From Piliocolobus tephrosceles (Eukaryota; Chordata; Mammalia; Primates; Cercopithecidae): 64,000 bases of DNA. A model generated the notes under the pieces. That model saw only the letters and a list, made by a program, of their open reading frames with translations, was not told the origin of the DNA and searched no databases. The position numbers and the translations under genes are program-made. The stretch is taken from assembly GCF_002776525.5 (NCBI RefSeq), contig NC_045441.1:84584918-84648917 (forward strand). The letters are read 5' to 3'. Shown piece by piece: positions 1-12,506 of this stretch (the first letter of the stretch is position 1; each line of letters opens with the position of its first letter).

Positions 1-522
1 AGTTAAAAGTGTTATAGTACTGTAATTCAGCTAGCAATGAGACTATCTTTTACACAGCATTTTTCATCTTTTAACAGGTTCTGAAGTTAAAATGTAGTAC
101 TATATATAAGCTTTCTTAAACTTTAAAAATACTGCTTTAAAATGCCATTTACAGGTAGGTGGTAGGTATTAATATCTTAGAAACAAAGTATTTGTTCATT
201 GATTTAATAATTTTTAAAATACTGAGTACCAAAATTGTGCAAATCTTTTGAAGTTTATCAAGTGCAAATCTTGTGAAGTTTAAAGGTCATAACTTTAAAG
301 AAAAGAAAATGTAGAAAATTTTTAATAAAATAAAAATATAGATCACAAGAACAATGGCAATCAACTAAACAGTGACAACTATTAATGAAAATACCCTTCA
401 TCAAATTAAAGTATTTGAATTTATGGATAATAAAATTTTAATTTTTATTAAAATGTTTTAAATTATATCAAATATATCTGTACTATAGGGTCATCTTAGG
501 TTCTTATACCAAGAAATCTAAG
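1..522. other. AT-rich intronic sequence, nothing recognised
   Basis: Very AT-rich, without an open frame of note or a repeat family I can name. Confidence 0.6.
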
Positions 523-662
523 CCCCAGGCTCAGTGGCTTACACCTATATTCCTGACCCTTTAGGAGGTGGAAGCAGGAGGATCATTTGAACTCAGGGGT
601 TTGAGATCAGACTGGGCAATATAGTGAGACTCTGTCTCTATAAAAAATTTAAATTAAAAAAA
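523..662 (+). repeat. 7SL-derived Alu monomer (FLAM-like)
   Basis: It shows GGCTCAGTGGCTTACACC, GGAGGATCATTTGA, GAGATCAGACTGGGCAA and GAGACTCTGTCTCTA followed by an A-rich tail. Only one monomer is present, with no right arm, as in the free left Alu monomers that predate dimeric Alu. Confidence 0.75.
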
Positions 663-2929
663 AATCTATGAGAGCTATTTAAAAATTCAGAGATTTAAAG
701 TAAAAATATAGTGTATATGCAAACACACATAAATATTTGGCATTCAAAATTTTAACATACTTCAGTCAACTCTTAATTAGGCTATATATTAGAAATAATA
801 CATCAGAATAGGAATTTATCATTAGACTTCTAGCAAAGCAGTGTGCAGCGATATTGTTCACCTTAAGGAAAAGAGGTAACAATACCATAAAATTATTTTG
901 AAAAGGACAACTCATTGAAATTAGAATATCAGAAAGATGTAGGAACTGAGATTATTATGATACCCTCCTAAAATGAACAAAGTTCACTAAATTGTGCAAT
1001 CTTTCCCTTGTTCTATAAAATGAGAAACATTTACTTTCTTTAGATGAGCAACATTAGCACAATAAAGTAAGCAAAACTGTTGAATTATGTAGCAAAATTA
1101 ATAAGAAAGCAATTTTCCATGATTAAAAATAAAGTATGACTTGCTCATTACAAGTACTGTAAATTGCTCTATGCCAATTTGCAAAAATCACAAGGTCAAA
1201 CTGGAAATGTCCTGTTAGTCTTCTGACAGAAACTTAAAGGGCTACAAACAGATAAATAAACATAAACATGAACTACCAGCAGAGATCATCAATTTCTGTT
1301 AAAGAAATGAAATTGGATTACATTATAGACTAAAACATTTCTGTAACTCTCTTATTAAAAAAAGACATTCAAACATATCTCAGATAATTTTATCAACAGT
1401 AGAATTTATTTAAGTCTTTTCATAATATCATCTTCTTTGTGGTAATCCCCCTTCCCCAGAAGCCAAATGTAAATTTTGAATAATTTTATTTGAAGAGATT
1501 TTGAAAGTGACGTTCATGTAAAATAAACCTGAAAAATTCCCCAGTGTACCAAAGTTTAGAACCATTAATAAATCTCTAATTCTGTAAATAAGTTAATATT
1601 TAAATTGGGGAATGAAAATGATTTCTTGAAAATTCTAGTTTGGTTATAAAATATAAAGATCATTTTGCCTATATTTCCTTATAAATAAATACATATACAT
1701 AAGATTTTGTTCACCAAGAAATACCTATAACAAACACAGTAATTAGGAGTGCTACAATAATATGACTCAAACAGAACCAAGTATATGAGAATTGTGTTAT
1801 AAAATTTTAGACATTCAAACCAATATAAAACATTACAGAACTAAGATAAGAAAAATATTTCATATGTTTTAAAACAGAAATCATAAAGTCTCAAATGAAA
1901 AGTAAGTATAAAATAACAAACTACCAACAGTAATCACATATGAAGAGTAATATCAATGGAGAAAAAAGGTCACTACTGATCAAAATGGGTTTATATAAAA
2001 ATTAGTTCCACATGATAATAGTTTTTTCCTATTCTAGGGTAATTAAAAATTCTCTCCACAAAATAAATAGGCAAAATGTCATGAAAAGAAAATGAAAAAA
2101 AGTAATAAACATGAAAATATATTCAATTTCATTTCTAAATAAATAGAAATTAAAATAACAAGATTATGTGTATATATGTATATACTGCATTATATAAAAT
2201 GTGTAGCTCTCTGTTTTTAGCATCTATGTAGTTATTATTTTCTCCCAAATCTTAAATTTATTATAAAACATTAATATAGAGTTTAGTTTTATTCTATATG
2301 CAATTTAAAGCATGAAATCAAATTTACAAAGGTATACATAACCCCGGACGCTTTGAGAATTACATGAATACAATGATTTTCTGAGATACAATATCTGCTT
2401 CAACTTTCCTAAATTTCCAAGTACATAACTCGGTGTTTCTCAGAGCGGCCTTTCCCATTGTCTAAAAGTCAAACTCTGGTGACCTTAAGAGCCAATTTTT
2501 TATCTCTGGTATCATGTTTTGGCCTGAGTATATGGGATTTTATTGAATGAATTGTGTTCATATGTTACTACAGAAACAATTTAAGTCTCATTTTGTGTTC
2601 AAACCAAGATTTTCCAACAAAAGTTGGAAAATCTTCAAAAATGAACAAAGAAAACTCAAAAGCCAAATGAACAGGTTTATCATTATCCATTGTTTCTAAC
2701 AGTGTTTACACTGTACTTCAAAAGACGGCCTCATGGGGAGGTAACTGTTTATCATCTAAGTCAGGAAGAGCTTTGAGGTTCAAGCCAGAGTTCCTGAGCA
2801 ATGCCTTAGGTATCATAACAGTTCAATCGGATTAGAGAAATTCTAAAATGTCAAGTCACAGGAGTTCTAACTCATTTTAAGAGTCCAAATCCAAGTCCTG
2901 TCAGAAAAAAATATAGGAAATATTACTCT
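663..2929. other. AT-rich intron without recognised elements
   Basis: No coding or RNA gene signals. The only structure I noticed is a perfect 13-bp hairpin near 2606-2635. Very old LINE material may be hidden here, but I cannot name it. Confidence 0.5.
2606..2635. repeat. Perfect 13-bp inverted repeat with 4-nt loop
   Basis: AAGATTTTCCAAC at 2606-2618, loop AAAA, then GTTGGAAAATCTT at 2623-2635, with no mismatch. It is not part of any repeat I recognise. Confidence 0.9.
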
Positions 2930-3145
2930 TACATCAATTTTTCAACAAATAATGACTGAGTTTCTGCCATATCGTAGGCTCTGCTCTAGAGATTTGGGAT
3001 ACACCAATGAACAAAACAGATGAAGATCTCAGCCCCGGTAAAGCTTACATTTTAGTGGAGGTGAAGAAAAGATAATAAACAATAATCATAATAAGTACAT
3101 AACATAATATGTTAGAAGTTAAGACTTAATGTAACTCAGGGGAAA
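2930..3145 (+). repeat. Old L2-type LINE fragment
   Basis: The order of motifs (CAACAAATAATGACTGAGTTTCTGCC, GGGATACACCAATGAACAAAACAGA, GCTTACATTTTAGTGGAG, then ATAAACAATAATC) matches the common ancient repeat usually annotated as L2. It is heavily diverged; the family name is from memory. Confidence 0.5.
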
Positions 3146-3600
3146 GAGGTCAGGAGTGCTTGAGGTTGAAAGGAGGGGAGGTGATTTATCATTTAAAATA
3201 TAGTGGAAGGGTTAAACTTCATTGAGTAGTTTTCAAACAGATGAGGGTGTTAACCATTCAGACACTGGATGAAGTGTGCTCCTTACACAGCAAACAGCCA
3301 GTGCAGTGGTGCCTTGTGGTAGAATGTGCCTGATACAGTCAAGAAAAATCAAAAGACTGATAAGGGTAGAGAACAGTAACTTGTGGGGGGAAAATTAGTT
3401 GTACACAAATATAACTGGAAAAAATGCTAAGAATCAATATAAAATCTAAACTGAATGTCAGCAAGCCAAATGTTAAATAAGTATAATTAGCAGACTAAAT
3501 TATAGGCAATTTAACAGTGTCTTATATTTAATCATTTTTTCTTTAATAAATGCTACATTTCTAATTGACAGTCTATACTTGTCTGGTATATTCAGCGTTT
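3146..3600. other. Intronic sequence, nothing recognised
   Basis: May continue the old L2-like element for a short way (GGGGAAAGAGGTCAGGAGTGC), otherwise featureless. Confidence 0.4.
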
Positions 3601-3942
3601 TCTTTTCTTTTTCTTTTTTTTTCTTTTGAAGATAGAGTCTCACTCTATTGTCCAGGCTGGAGTGCACTGGCACAATCATGGCTCACTGCAGCCTTGGTCT
3701 CCTTGGGCTCAGGTGATCCTCCCACCTTAGCCTCCCAAGTAGCTGGGCCTACAGATGCACACCACCATGCTCAGCTAATTCTTGTTTTTTGTTTGTTTGT
3801 TTTTGTTTTTTTGTTTGTTTTTCTAGAGGCAGGGTTTCACCATGTTGCCCAGGTGGGTGTCAAACTCCTGGGGCTCAAGTGATCTGCCCGCCCTGGCTCC
3901 CAAGGTGCTGGGATTATAGGCATGAGCCACGGCACCTGGCTA
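3601..3942 (-). mobile_element. Alu, old AluJ-type dimer
   Basis: Antisense Alu starting with a T-rich tail at 3601 and ending GGCACCTGGCT. Both arms are present. Bases such as GCTCACTGCAGCCTTGGTCTCC and GATCCTCCCACC are the older J type. Overlapping frames here are repeat sequence, not genes. Confidence 0.85.
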
Positions 3943-4149
3943 ACTTTTTCATTTTAATCAGTTATTTTCCATATAAACTTTACAAAAATCACGAATACAT
4001 CCCATTCTCATGTCACCAAGCTGAAGTTTACGCTGTCTCTGATGAATTTACTGCTAAATTTCTATTTTTCTATTTTTCTTAATCTATGTGGGCTAATAGT
4101 TCATAAATAATCAAAGTCACAGATGACATTTTAAAGAATTGCAATTTTC

Positions 4150-4425
4150 ATGTGAGGTACTTTTATGCCTCTTTCTCGTGTAAAGCCTTCCCTGACCCAT
4201 CCAAGAAAAACAGATTATTTACTCCTTTGTACTACATCATGCTTGCTAATATACTTCTATTATGACTTGATGACATTAGTACACACCATTATTTGTTAAT
4301 ATTTCCTTCTTCTACCTTTCAAGACTGTGTTTCATGTGAAAGCATACCTTATTAATCTCATATCCTGGGCCCCCAGCACAGGGCCTAAATTTATTGTTGA
4401 AGAAGAGAACGAATGAGTAAAGAGA
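4150..4425 (+). repeat. Old L2 3'-end fragment
   Basis: AAGCCTTCCCTGACCC, GGGCCCCCAGCACAGGGCC and GAATGAGTAAA occur in the order of the L2 3' end. Diverged. An open frame of 89 codons beginning at 4413 follows but has no family resemblance and is probably chance. Confidence 0.5.
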
Positions 4426-4844
4426 ATAGAAAAATTGTAAGAAAAAAAAATTGTGGGTGGAGGGAAGCCAAAAAAAGCAGAAAGTATACATCAAGTGTCA
4501 AATTTAAGGCATCTGTTTCAGAAAAAGAACAGGGAACTCAGGTTATGATTCATTTACAAAGCAGAGAACAAGTAGAAGTAATATTTGGCCAAGAAAAATA
4601 TGGAGGGGTGATGGTACATGAGTATTCCTTGGGACTTCTTTTTACTGTGCTCTGTGACAAATTGTCCAGTTTTCTAAAGTAAGTGAGGATCAAGGAGTTG
4701 GAATCTTACATATTATAATCAAAAAGTGGGATCTTCCCCATTTTAAAATGTTTTAATGGGAAGCAATAGAATTTGGGGGAGTTATACATTTATTCTTTAT
4801 AGTAAATGTGCTGCTGCTATGAGTTTTGAAAAATAGAGTCATGT
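4426..4844. other. Intronic sequence, nothing recognised
   Basis: A-rich then mixed sequence with a chance 89-codon open frame; no homology recognised. Confidence 0.45.
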
Positions 4845-5919
4845 AACCATGATTATAAAACACGTAACAGTTTCATCATGCAAAGAAATTCCTTCATCAT
4901 GATGCTAGTCAACCCCCACCCTGCAACCTTTAATCCCTAGTACCACTTATCTATTCTCTGACACTACAGTTTGGTCTTCCTAGAACGTCATATAAATGGA
5001 ATCATATGTAACCTTTGGAGTTTTGCTTCTTTCATTTAGCCATAATGTATCTGACATTTATACATGTTGTTTTGTGTGGAAATTTTTTTTCTTTTTATTA
5101 CTGAGTTTTCCCAGTGTATGAACATACAATAGTTTATCCATGCATCACATGAAAGATATTTGGGTTGTTTCTAGTTTTTGACAGTTTTGAATAAAGCTGC
5201 TATAAACAGGTTTTTGTGTGAACTTATGTTTTCCTTTCTCTTGAGTAAAAGTGTGGGATTTGGGACTACTGGGATATAAAAGTATATTTAACATTATAAG
5301 AAAATGACAAGCTGCTTTTCCAAAGAGGTTCTACCATTTTGCACTCCCACCAGCGAGGTATAAGAGTTCATATTTGCTCCTCACCCCCAAAAGAGGTTGA
5401 TAAAGGTGTGCAGTGGTACCTAATATGGTCTGAATTTGTTTTCCTAATTACTAATGATGCCGAACATCTTTTCATTTGTTTACTTGCCATATGTGTACCT
5501 TATTTGATGAAATATCTGTTCAACTCTTTGCACATTTTAAAACTGCATTGGTTTTCATATTAATAATGTTTTATAGCAGTTCTTTGTATATTATGCATAT
5601 AATCCCTTTGTTAAATACGTGATTTGCAAATATTTTTTCCAGGTCTATGGCTTGTCTTATCATTAACAGTGTCTTTCAGGGAGTAAAAGCTTTTAAGTTT
5701 GATGAGGTCCACTTTATCCTTTTTTTTGTTTTGTTTTATGGATTGTATTTTTGTTGTTATATATAAAATCTGTTTGCCTAATTAAACAAAGATATTCTAT
5801 ATTTTTAAGAGTTTTATACTTTTACATTTTGTGTTTACACCTATAACCCACTTTGAGCTAAATGTGAGGTAAGGAACAAGGTTCACTTTTTTTCTGCACA
5901 CAGGTATTCGATTAACACT

Positions 5920-5932
5920 AGCACTATTATTC
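5920..5932. repeat. Target-site duplication, left copy, of the L1PA insertion
   Basis: AGCACTATTATTC here is repeated exactly at 12402-12414, immediately outside the L1PA 5' end. Confidence 0.9.
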
Positions 5933-6110
5933 TTTTTTAATTATTTATTTATTTTTTTATTATTATACTTTAAGTTCTAGGGTACATGTGCATAACGTGC
6001 AGGTTTGTTACATATGTATACTTGTGCCATGTTGGTGTGCTGCACCCATCAACTTGTCAGCACCCATCAACTCGTCATTTACATCAGGTATAACTTCCAA
6101 TGCAATCTCT

Positions 6111-6128
6111 CCCCCCTCCCCCCTCCCC
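6111..6128 (-). other. G-rich tract of the L1 3' UTR (possible G-quadruplex)
   Basis: C-runs on the plus strand give G6, G6-type and G4 runs on the minus strand separated by single bases. This polypurine tract is a regular part of primate L1 3' UTRs. Confidence 0.7.
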
Positions 6129-9100
6129 ATGATAGGCCCCGGTGTGTGATGTTTCCCTTTCCGAGTCCAAGTGATCTCATTGTTCAGTTCCCACCTATGA
6201 GTGAGAACATGCGGTGTTTGGTTTTGTGTTCTTGCGATAGTTTGCTGAGAATGATGGTTTCCAGCTGCATCCATGTCCCTACAAAGGACACAAACTCATC
6301 CTTTTTACGGCCGCATAGTATTCCATGGTGTATATGTGCCACCTTTTCTTAATGCAGTCTGTCACTGATGGACATTTGGGTTGATTCCAAGTCTTTGCTA
6401 TTGTGAATAGTGCCGCAATAAACATACCTGTGCTTGTGTCTTTATAGCAGCATGATTTATAATCCTTTGGGTATATACCCAGTAATGGCATGCCTGGGTC
6501 ATATGGTACTTCTAGTTCTAGATCCTTGAGGAATCGCCATACTGTTTTCCATAATGGTTGAATTAGTTTACAATCCCACCAACAGTGTCAAAGTGTCCCT
6601 ATTTCTCCACATCCTCTCCAGCACCTGTTGTTTCCTGACTTTTTAATGATTGCCATTCTAAATGGTGTGAGATGGTATCTCATTGTGGTTTTGATTTGCA
6701 TTTCTCTGATGGCCAGTGATGATGAGCATTTTTTCATGTGTCTGTTGGCTGTATGAATGTCTTCTTTTGAGAAATGTCTGTTCATATCCTTTGCCCACTT
6801 TTTGATGTGGTTGTTTGTTTTCTTCTTGTAAATTTGTTTGAGTTCTTTGTAGGTTCTGGAAATTAGCCCTTTGTCAGATGAGTAGATTGCAAAAATTTTC
6901 TCCCATTCTGTAGGTTGCCTGTTCACTCTGATGGTAGTTTCTTTTGCTGTGCAGAAGCTCTTTAGTTTAATTAGATCCCATTTGTCAATTTTGGCTTTTG
7001 TTGCCCTTGCTTTTGGTGTTTTAGACATGAAGTTCTTGCCCATGCCTATGTCCTGAATGGTATTACCTAGGTTTTCCTCTAGGGTTTTTATGGTATTAGG
7101 TCTAACATTTAAGTCTCTAATCCATCTTGAATTAATCTTCGTATAAGGAGTAAGGAAAGGATCCAGTTTCAGCTTTCTACTTCTGGCTAGCCAATTTTCC
7201 CAGCACCATTTATTAAATAGGGAGTCCTTTCCCCATTTCTTGTTTCTCTCAGGTTTGTCAAAGATCAGATGGCTGTAGATGTGTGGTATTATTTCTGAGG
7301 ACTCTGTTCTATTCCGTTGGTCTATATCTCTGTTTGGGTACCAGTACCATGCTGTTTTGATTATTGCAGCCTTGTAGTATAGTTTGAAGTCAGGTAGCGT
7401 GATGCCTCCAGCTTTGTTCTTTTGACTTAGGATTGTCTTGGCAATGTGGGCTCTTTTTTGGTTCCATATGAACTTTAAAGCAGTTTTTTCCAATTCTGTG
7501 AAGAAAGTCATTGGTAGCTTGATGGGGATGGTATTGAATCTATAAATTACCTTGGGTAGTATGGCTATTTTCACGATATTGATTCTTCCTATCCATGAGC
7601 ATGGTATGTTCTTCCATTTGTTTGTGTCCTCTTTTATTTCACTGAGCAGTGGTTTGTAGTTCTCCTTGAAGAGGTCCTTCACATCCCTTGTAAGTTGGAT
7701 TCCTAGGTATTTTATTCTCTTTTAAGCAATTGTGAATGGAAGTTCATTCATGATTTGGCTTTCTGTTTGTCTGTTACTGGTGTATAAGAATGCTTGTGAT
7801 TTTTGCACATTAATTTTGTATCCTGAGACTTTGCTGAAGTTGCTTATCAGCTTAAGGAGATTTTGGGCTGAACGATGGGGTGTTCTAAATACACAATCAT
7901 GTCATCTGCAAACAGGGACAATTTGACTTCTTCTTTTCCTAACTGAATACCCTCTATTTCTTTCTCTTGCCTGATTGCCCTAGCCAGAACTTCCAACACT
8001 ATGTTGAATAGGAGCTGTGAGAGAGGGCATCCCTGTCTTGTGCCAGATTTCAAAGGGAATTTTCCCAGTTTTTGCCCATTCAGTATGATATTGGCTGTGG
8101 GTTTGTCATAAATAGCTCTTATTATTTTGAGGTACGTTCCATCAATACTGAATTTATTGAGTTTTTAGCACGAAGGGCTGTTGAATTTTGTCAAAGGCCT
8201 TTTCTGCATCTATTGAGATAATCATGTGGTTCTTGTCTTTGGTTCTGTTTATATGCTGGATTATGTTTATTGATTTGCGTATGTTGAACCAGCCTTGCAT
8301 CCCAGGGATGAAGCCCACTTGATCATGGTGGATAAGCTTTTTGATATGCACCTGGATCCAGTTTGCCAGTATTTTATTGAGGATTTTTGCATCGATGTTC
8401 ATCACGGATATTGGTCTAAAATTCTCTTTTTTTGTTGTGTCTCTGCCAGGCTTTGGTATTAAGATGATGTTGGCCTCATAAAATGAGCTAGGGACGATTC
8501 CCTCTTTTTCTATTGATTGGAGTAGTTTCAGAAGGAATGGTAGCAGCTCCTCCTTGTACCTCTGGTAGAATTCAGCTGTGAATCCATCTGGTCCTGGACT
8601 TTTTTGGTTGGTAGGCTATTAATTATTGCCTCAATTTCAGAACCTGCTATTGGTCTATTCAGGGATTCAGCTTCTTTCTGGTTTAGTCTTGGAAGAGTGT
8701 AAGTGTCCAGGTTATTATCCATTTCTTCTAGATTTTCAAGTTGATTTGCATAGAGGTGTTTATAGTATTCTCTGATGGTAGTTTGTATTTCTGTGGGGTC
8801 AGTGGTGATATCCCCTTTATCATTTTTTATTGTGTCTATTTGATTCTTCTCTCTTTTCTTCTTTATTAGTCTTGCTAGCGGTCTGTCAATTTTGTTGGTC
8901 TTTTCAAAAAACCAACTCCTGGATTCATTGATTTTTTGGAGGGTTTTTTGTGTCTCTATCTCCTTCAGTTCTGCTCTGATCTTAGTTATTTCTTGCCTTC
9001 TGCTAGCTTTTAAATGTGTTTGCTCTTGCTTCTCTAGTTCTTTTAATTGTGACGTTAGAGTGTCCATTTTAGATCTTTCTCTTGTGGGCATTTAGTGCTA

Positions 9101-9854
9101 TAAATTTCCCTCTACACACTGCTTTAAATGTGTCCCAGAGATTCTGGTATGTTGTATCTTTGTTCTCATTGGTTTCAAAGAACATCTTTATTTCTGCCTT
9201 CATTTCGTTATGTACCCAGTAGTCATTCAGGAGCAGGTTGTTCAGTTTCCATGTAGTTGAGCGGTTTTGATTGAGTTTCTTAGTCCTGAGTTCTAGTTTG
9301 ATTGCACTGTGGTCTGAGAGACAGTTTGTTATAATTTCTGTTCTTTTACATTTGCTGAGGAGTGCTTTACTTCCAATTATGTGGTCAATTTTGGAATAAG
9401 TGTGATGTGGTGCTGAGAAGAATGCATATTCTGTTGATTTGGAGTGGAGAGTTCTGTAGATGTCTATTAGGTCTTGTTAACTTTCTGTCTCGTTGATCTG
9501 TCTAATGTTGACAGTGGGGTGTTGAAGTCTCCTATTATTATTGTATGGGAGGCTAAGTCTCTTTGTAAGTCTCTAAGGACTTGCTTTATGAATCTGGGTG
9601 CTCCTGTATTGGGTGCATATATATTTAGGATAGTTAGCTCTTCCTGTTGAATTGATCCCTTTACCATTATGTAATGTCCTTCTTTGTCTCTTTTGATCTT
9701 TGATGGTTTAACGTCTGTTTTATCAGAGACTAGGATTGCAACCCCTGCTTTTTTTTGTTCTCCATTTGCTTGGTAGATCTTCCTCCATCCCTTTATTTTG
9801 AGCCTATGTATGTCTCTGCATGTGAGATGGGTCTCCTGAATACAGCAGACTGAT

Positions 9855-9869
9855 GGGTCTTGACTCTTT
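9855..9869. repeat. Target-site duplication, left copy, of the AluY in L1PA
   Basis: GGGTCTTGACTCTTT is repeated exactly at 10176-10190, on the other side of the AluY. Confidence 0.9.
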
Positions 9870-10175
9870 TTTTTTTTTTTTTTTTTTTTGAGACAGAGTC
9901 TCGCTCTGTAGCCCAGGCTGGAGTGCAGTGGCCGGATCTCAGCTCACTGCAAGCTCCGCCTCCCAGGTTCACGTCATTCTCCTGCCTCAGCCTCCCGAGT
10001 AGCTGGGACTACAGGCGCCTGCCACCTCGCCCGGCTAGTTTTTGTATTTTTTTTTTTAGTAGAGACGGGGTTTCACCTTGTTAGCCAGGATGGTCTCGAT
10101 CTCCTGACCTCGTGATCCGCCCGTCTCGGCCTCCCAAAGTGCTGGGATTACAGGCTTGAGCCACCGCGCCCAGCC
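9870..10175 (-). mobile_element. Young AluY, Old World monkey type
   Basis: Full-length antisense Alu with a poly-T start and perfect 15-bp duplications. Young-type bases (GATCTCCTGACCTCGTGATCCGCC) make it AluY. CACCTCGCCCGGCTAG and GGCTTGAGCCACC are, from memory, typical of cercopithecoid AluY rather than human AluY, which supports a monkey source. Confidence 0.9.
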
Positions 10176-10345
10176 GGGTCTTGACTCTTTATCCAGTTTG
10201 CCAGTCTGTGTCTTTTAATTGGACCATTCAGTCCATTTACATTTAAGGTTAATATTGTTATGTGTGAACTTGATCCTGCCATTATGATGTTAACTGGTTA
10301 CTTTGCTCGTTAGTTGATGCAGTTTCTTCCTAGCCTCGATGGTCT

Positions 10346-11362
10346 TTACATTTTGGCATGTTTTTGCAATGGCTGGTACCGGTTGTTCCTTTCCATGTTT
10401 AGGGCTTCCTTCAGGGTCTCTTGTAAGGCAGGCCTGGTGGTGACAAAATCTCTAAGCATTTGCTTATCTGTAAAGGATTTTATTTCTCCTTCACTTATGA
10501 AACTTAGTTTGGCTGGATATGAAATTCTGGGTTTAACATTCTTTTCTTTAAGAATGTCGAATATTGGCCCCCACTCTCTTCTGGCTTGTAGAGTTTCTGC
10601 CGAGAGATCTACTGTTAGTCTCACGGGCTTCCCTTTGTGGGTAACCCGACCTTTCTCTCTGGCTGCCCTTAAGATTTTTTCCTTCATTTCAACTTTGGTG
10701 AATCTGGCAATTATGTGTCTTGGAGTTGCTCTTCTCGAGGAGTATCTTTATGGCATTCTCTGTATTTCCTGAATTTGAATGTTGGCCTGCCCTACTAGGT
10801 TGGGGAAGTTCTCCTGGATGACATCCTGAGGAGTGTTTTCTAACTTGGTTCCATTTCCCACCTCACTTTCAGGCACCCCAATCAGACGTAGATTTGGTCT
10901 TTTCACATAATCCCATACTTCTTGCAGGCTTTGTTCATTTCTTTTTCTTCTTTTTTCTTTAGATTTCTCTTCTCACTTCATTTCATTCATTTGATCCTCA
11001 ATCGCTGATACTCTTTATTCCAGTTGATTGAGTCAGTTACTGAAGCTTGTGCATTTGTCACGTATTTCTCGTGTCATGGTTTTCATCTCTGTCAGTTCGT
11101 TTATGGCCTTCTCTGCATTAATTATTCTAGTTATCAATTCTTCCACTCTTTTTTCAAGATTTTTAGTTTCTTTGTGCTGGGTACGTAATTCCTCCTTTAG
11201 CTCTGAGAAGTCTGATGAACTGAAGCCTTTTTCTCTCATCTTGTCAAAGTCATTCTCCATCCAGCTTTGATCCGTTGCTGGCGATGAGCTGTGTTCCTTT
11301 GCAGGGGGAGATGCGCTCTTATTTTTTGAATTTCCAGCTTTTCTGCCCTGCTTTTTCCCCAT
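10346..11362 (-). pseudogene. L1 ORF1 (RNA-binding chaperone), broken
   Basis: The start at 11362 gives MGKKQGRKAGNSKNKSASP and a coiled-coil-rich 109-codon piece to 11033. The frame is lost, then the C-terminal domain is open at 10687-10346 (113 codons, with GKPVRLTVDLSAETLQ). The span of 1017 bp equals the usual ORF1 of about 338 codons, so the breaks are small indels or stops, not a large loss. Confidence 0.9.
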
Positions 11363-12401
11363 CTTTGTGGTTTTATCTGCCTCTGGTCTTTGATGATGGT
11401 GACGTACTGATGGGGTTTTGGTGTGGGTGTCCTTCCTGTTTGTTAGTTTTCCTTCTAGCAGTCAGGACCCTCAGCTGAGGTCTGTTGGAGATTGCTTGAG
11501 GTCCACTCCAGACCCTGTTTGCCTGGGTATCAGCAGCAGAGGCTGCAGAAGATAGAATATTGCTGAACAGTGAGTGTACCTGTCTGATTCTTGCTTTGGA
11601 AGCTTCCTCTCAGGGGTGTACTCCACCCTGTGAGGTGTGGGGTGTCGGTCTGGCCCTAGTAGGGGATGTCTCCCAGTTAGGCTACTCAGGGGTCAGGGAC
11701 CCACTTGAGCAGGCAGTCTGTCCGTTCTCAGATCTCAACCTCTGTGTTGGGAGATCCACTGCTCTCTTCAAAGCTGTCAGACAGATTCGTTTGAGTCTGC
11801 AGAGGTTTCTGCTGCTTTTTGTTGTTGTTGTTGTTGTTTAGCTGTGCCCTGTCCCCAGAGGTGGAGTCTACAGAGACAGGCAGGGCTCCTTGAGCTTCTG
11901 TGAGCTCCACCCAGTTGGAGCTTCCAGAGGCTTTGTTTACCTACTTAAGCCTCAGGAATGGTGGGCGCCCCTCCCTCAGCCTCGCTGCTGCCTTGCCTAG
12001 ATCGCAGACTGCTGTGCTAGCAATGAGGGAGGCTCCGTGGGCGGGCATGGGACCCTCCCGGCCAGGTGAGGGATATAATCTCCTGGTGTGCCCATTTGCT
12101 AAGACCCTTGGTAAAGTGCAGTATTGGGGTGGGAGTTACCTGATTTTCCAGGTGTTGTGTGTCTCAGTTCCCCTGGCTAGGAAAAGGGATTCCCGTCCCC
12201 CTTGCGCTTCCCAGGTGAGGTGATGCCTCGCCCTGCTTCAGTTCTCGCTGGTCAGGCTGCAGCAGCTGACCAGCACCAATTGTCCGGCACTCCGTAATGA
12301 GGTGAACCCAGTACCTCAGTTGAAAATGCAGAAATCAACTGTCTTCTGTGTCGCTCACGCTGGGAGCTGGAGACTGGAGCTGTTCCTATGTGGCCATCTT
12401 C
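11363..12401 (-). promoter_or_regulatory. L1PA 5' UTR with YY1-like start site
   Basis: About 1.04 kb of GC-richer sequence upstream of ORF1. The first bases on the minus strand contain AAGATGGCC, the YY1 core used by L1 to set its start. L1 5' UTRs also carry an antisense promoter; here that would point to the plus strand, the probable ABCB1-sense direction. Activity cannot be judged from sequence. Confidence 0.7.
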
Positions 12402-12506
12402 AGCACTATTATTCCTAAAGATTATCACTTTTCCATTAAATTTTCTTTGCACTAGCAAAATGAATCAAGCATATTTATGTGTATCTTTTTCCAAACTCTC
12501 TATTCT

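Larger units (their letters stand above)
6184..10282 (-). pseudogene. L1 ORF2 (endonuclease/reverse transcriptase), broken
   Basis: An ATG at 10282-10280 opens the typical ORF2 start (GSSSHITILTLNVNGL). After about 35 codons the AluY at 9870-10175 interrupts the endonuclease domain; the frame resumes at 9667 with KGSIQQEELTILNIYAPN and GDFNTP. The reverse transcriptase catalytic FADD survives in the piece 7847-8053, and the longest open piece is 6588-7682 (364 codons, C-terminal part). The stop is at 6186-6184. Intact ORF2p is about 1275 residues; here at least five frame breaks make it non-functional. Confidence 0.9.
5933..12401 (-). mobile_element. Near-full-length L1PA LINE-1, antisense, split by an AluY
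   Basis: On the minus strand it runs from a 5' UTR start at 12401 (GAAGATGGCCACATAGGAAC) through ORF1, ORF2 and a 3' UTR to an A-rich tail at about 5933. A perfect 13-bp target duplication flanks it. Without the 306-bp Alu and its duplication the body is about 6.15 kb, essentially full length for a primate L1. It is dead: several frameshifts and stops break both ORFs, and the AluY sits in the endonuclease region. The 3' UTR carries an 18-bp tandem duplication (6042-6059 and 6060-6077). Confidence 0.93.

Noticed and set aside
6588..7682. Longest open frame (364 codons, minus)
   Set aside because: Not a new gene; it is the C-terminal part of L1 ORF2.
10314..10772. 152-codon plus-strand open frame
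   Set aside because: It is the antisense shadow of L1 ORF1.
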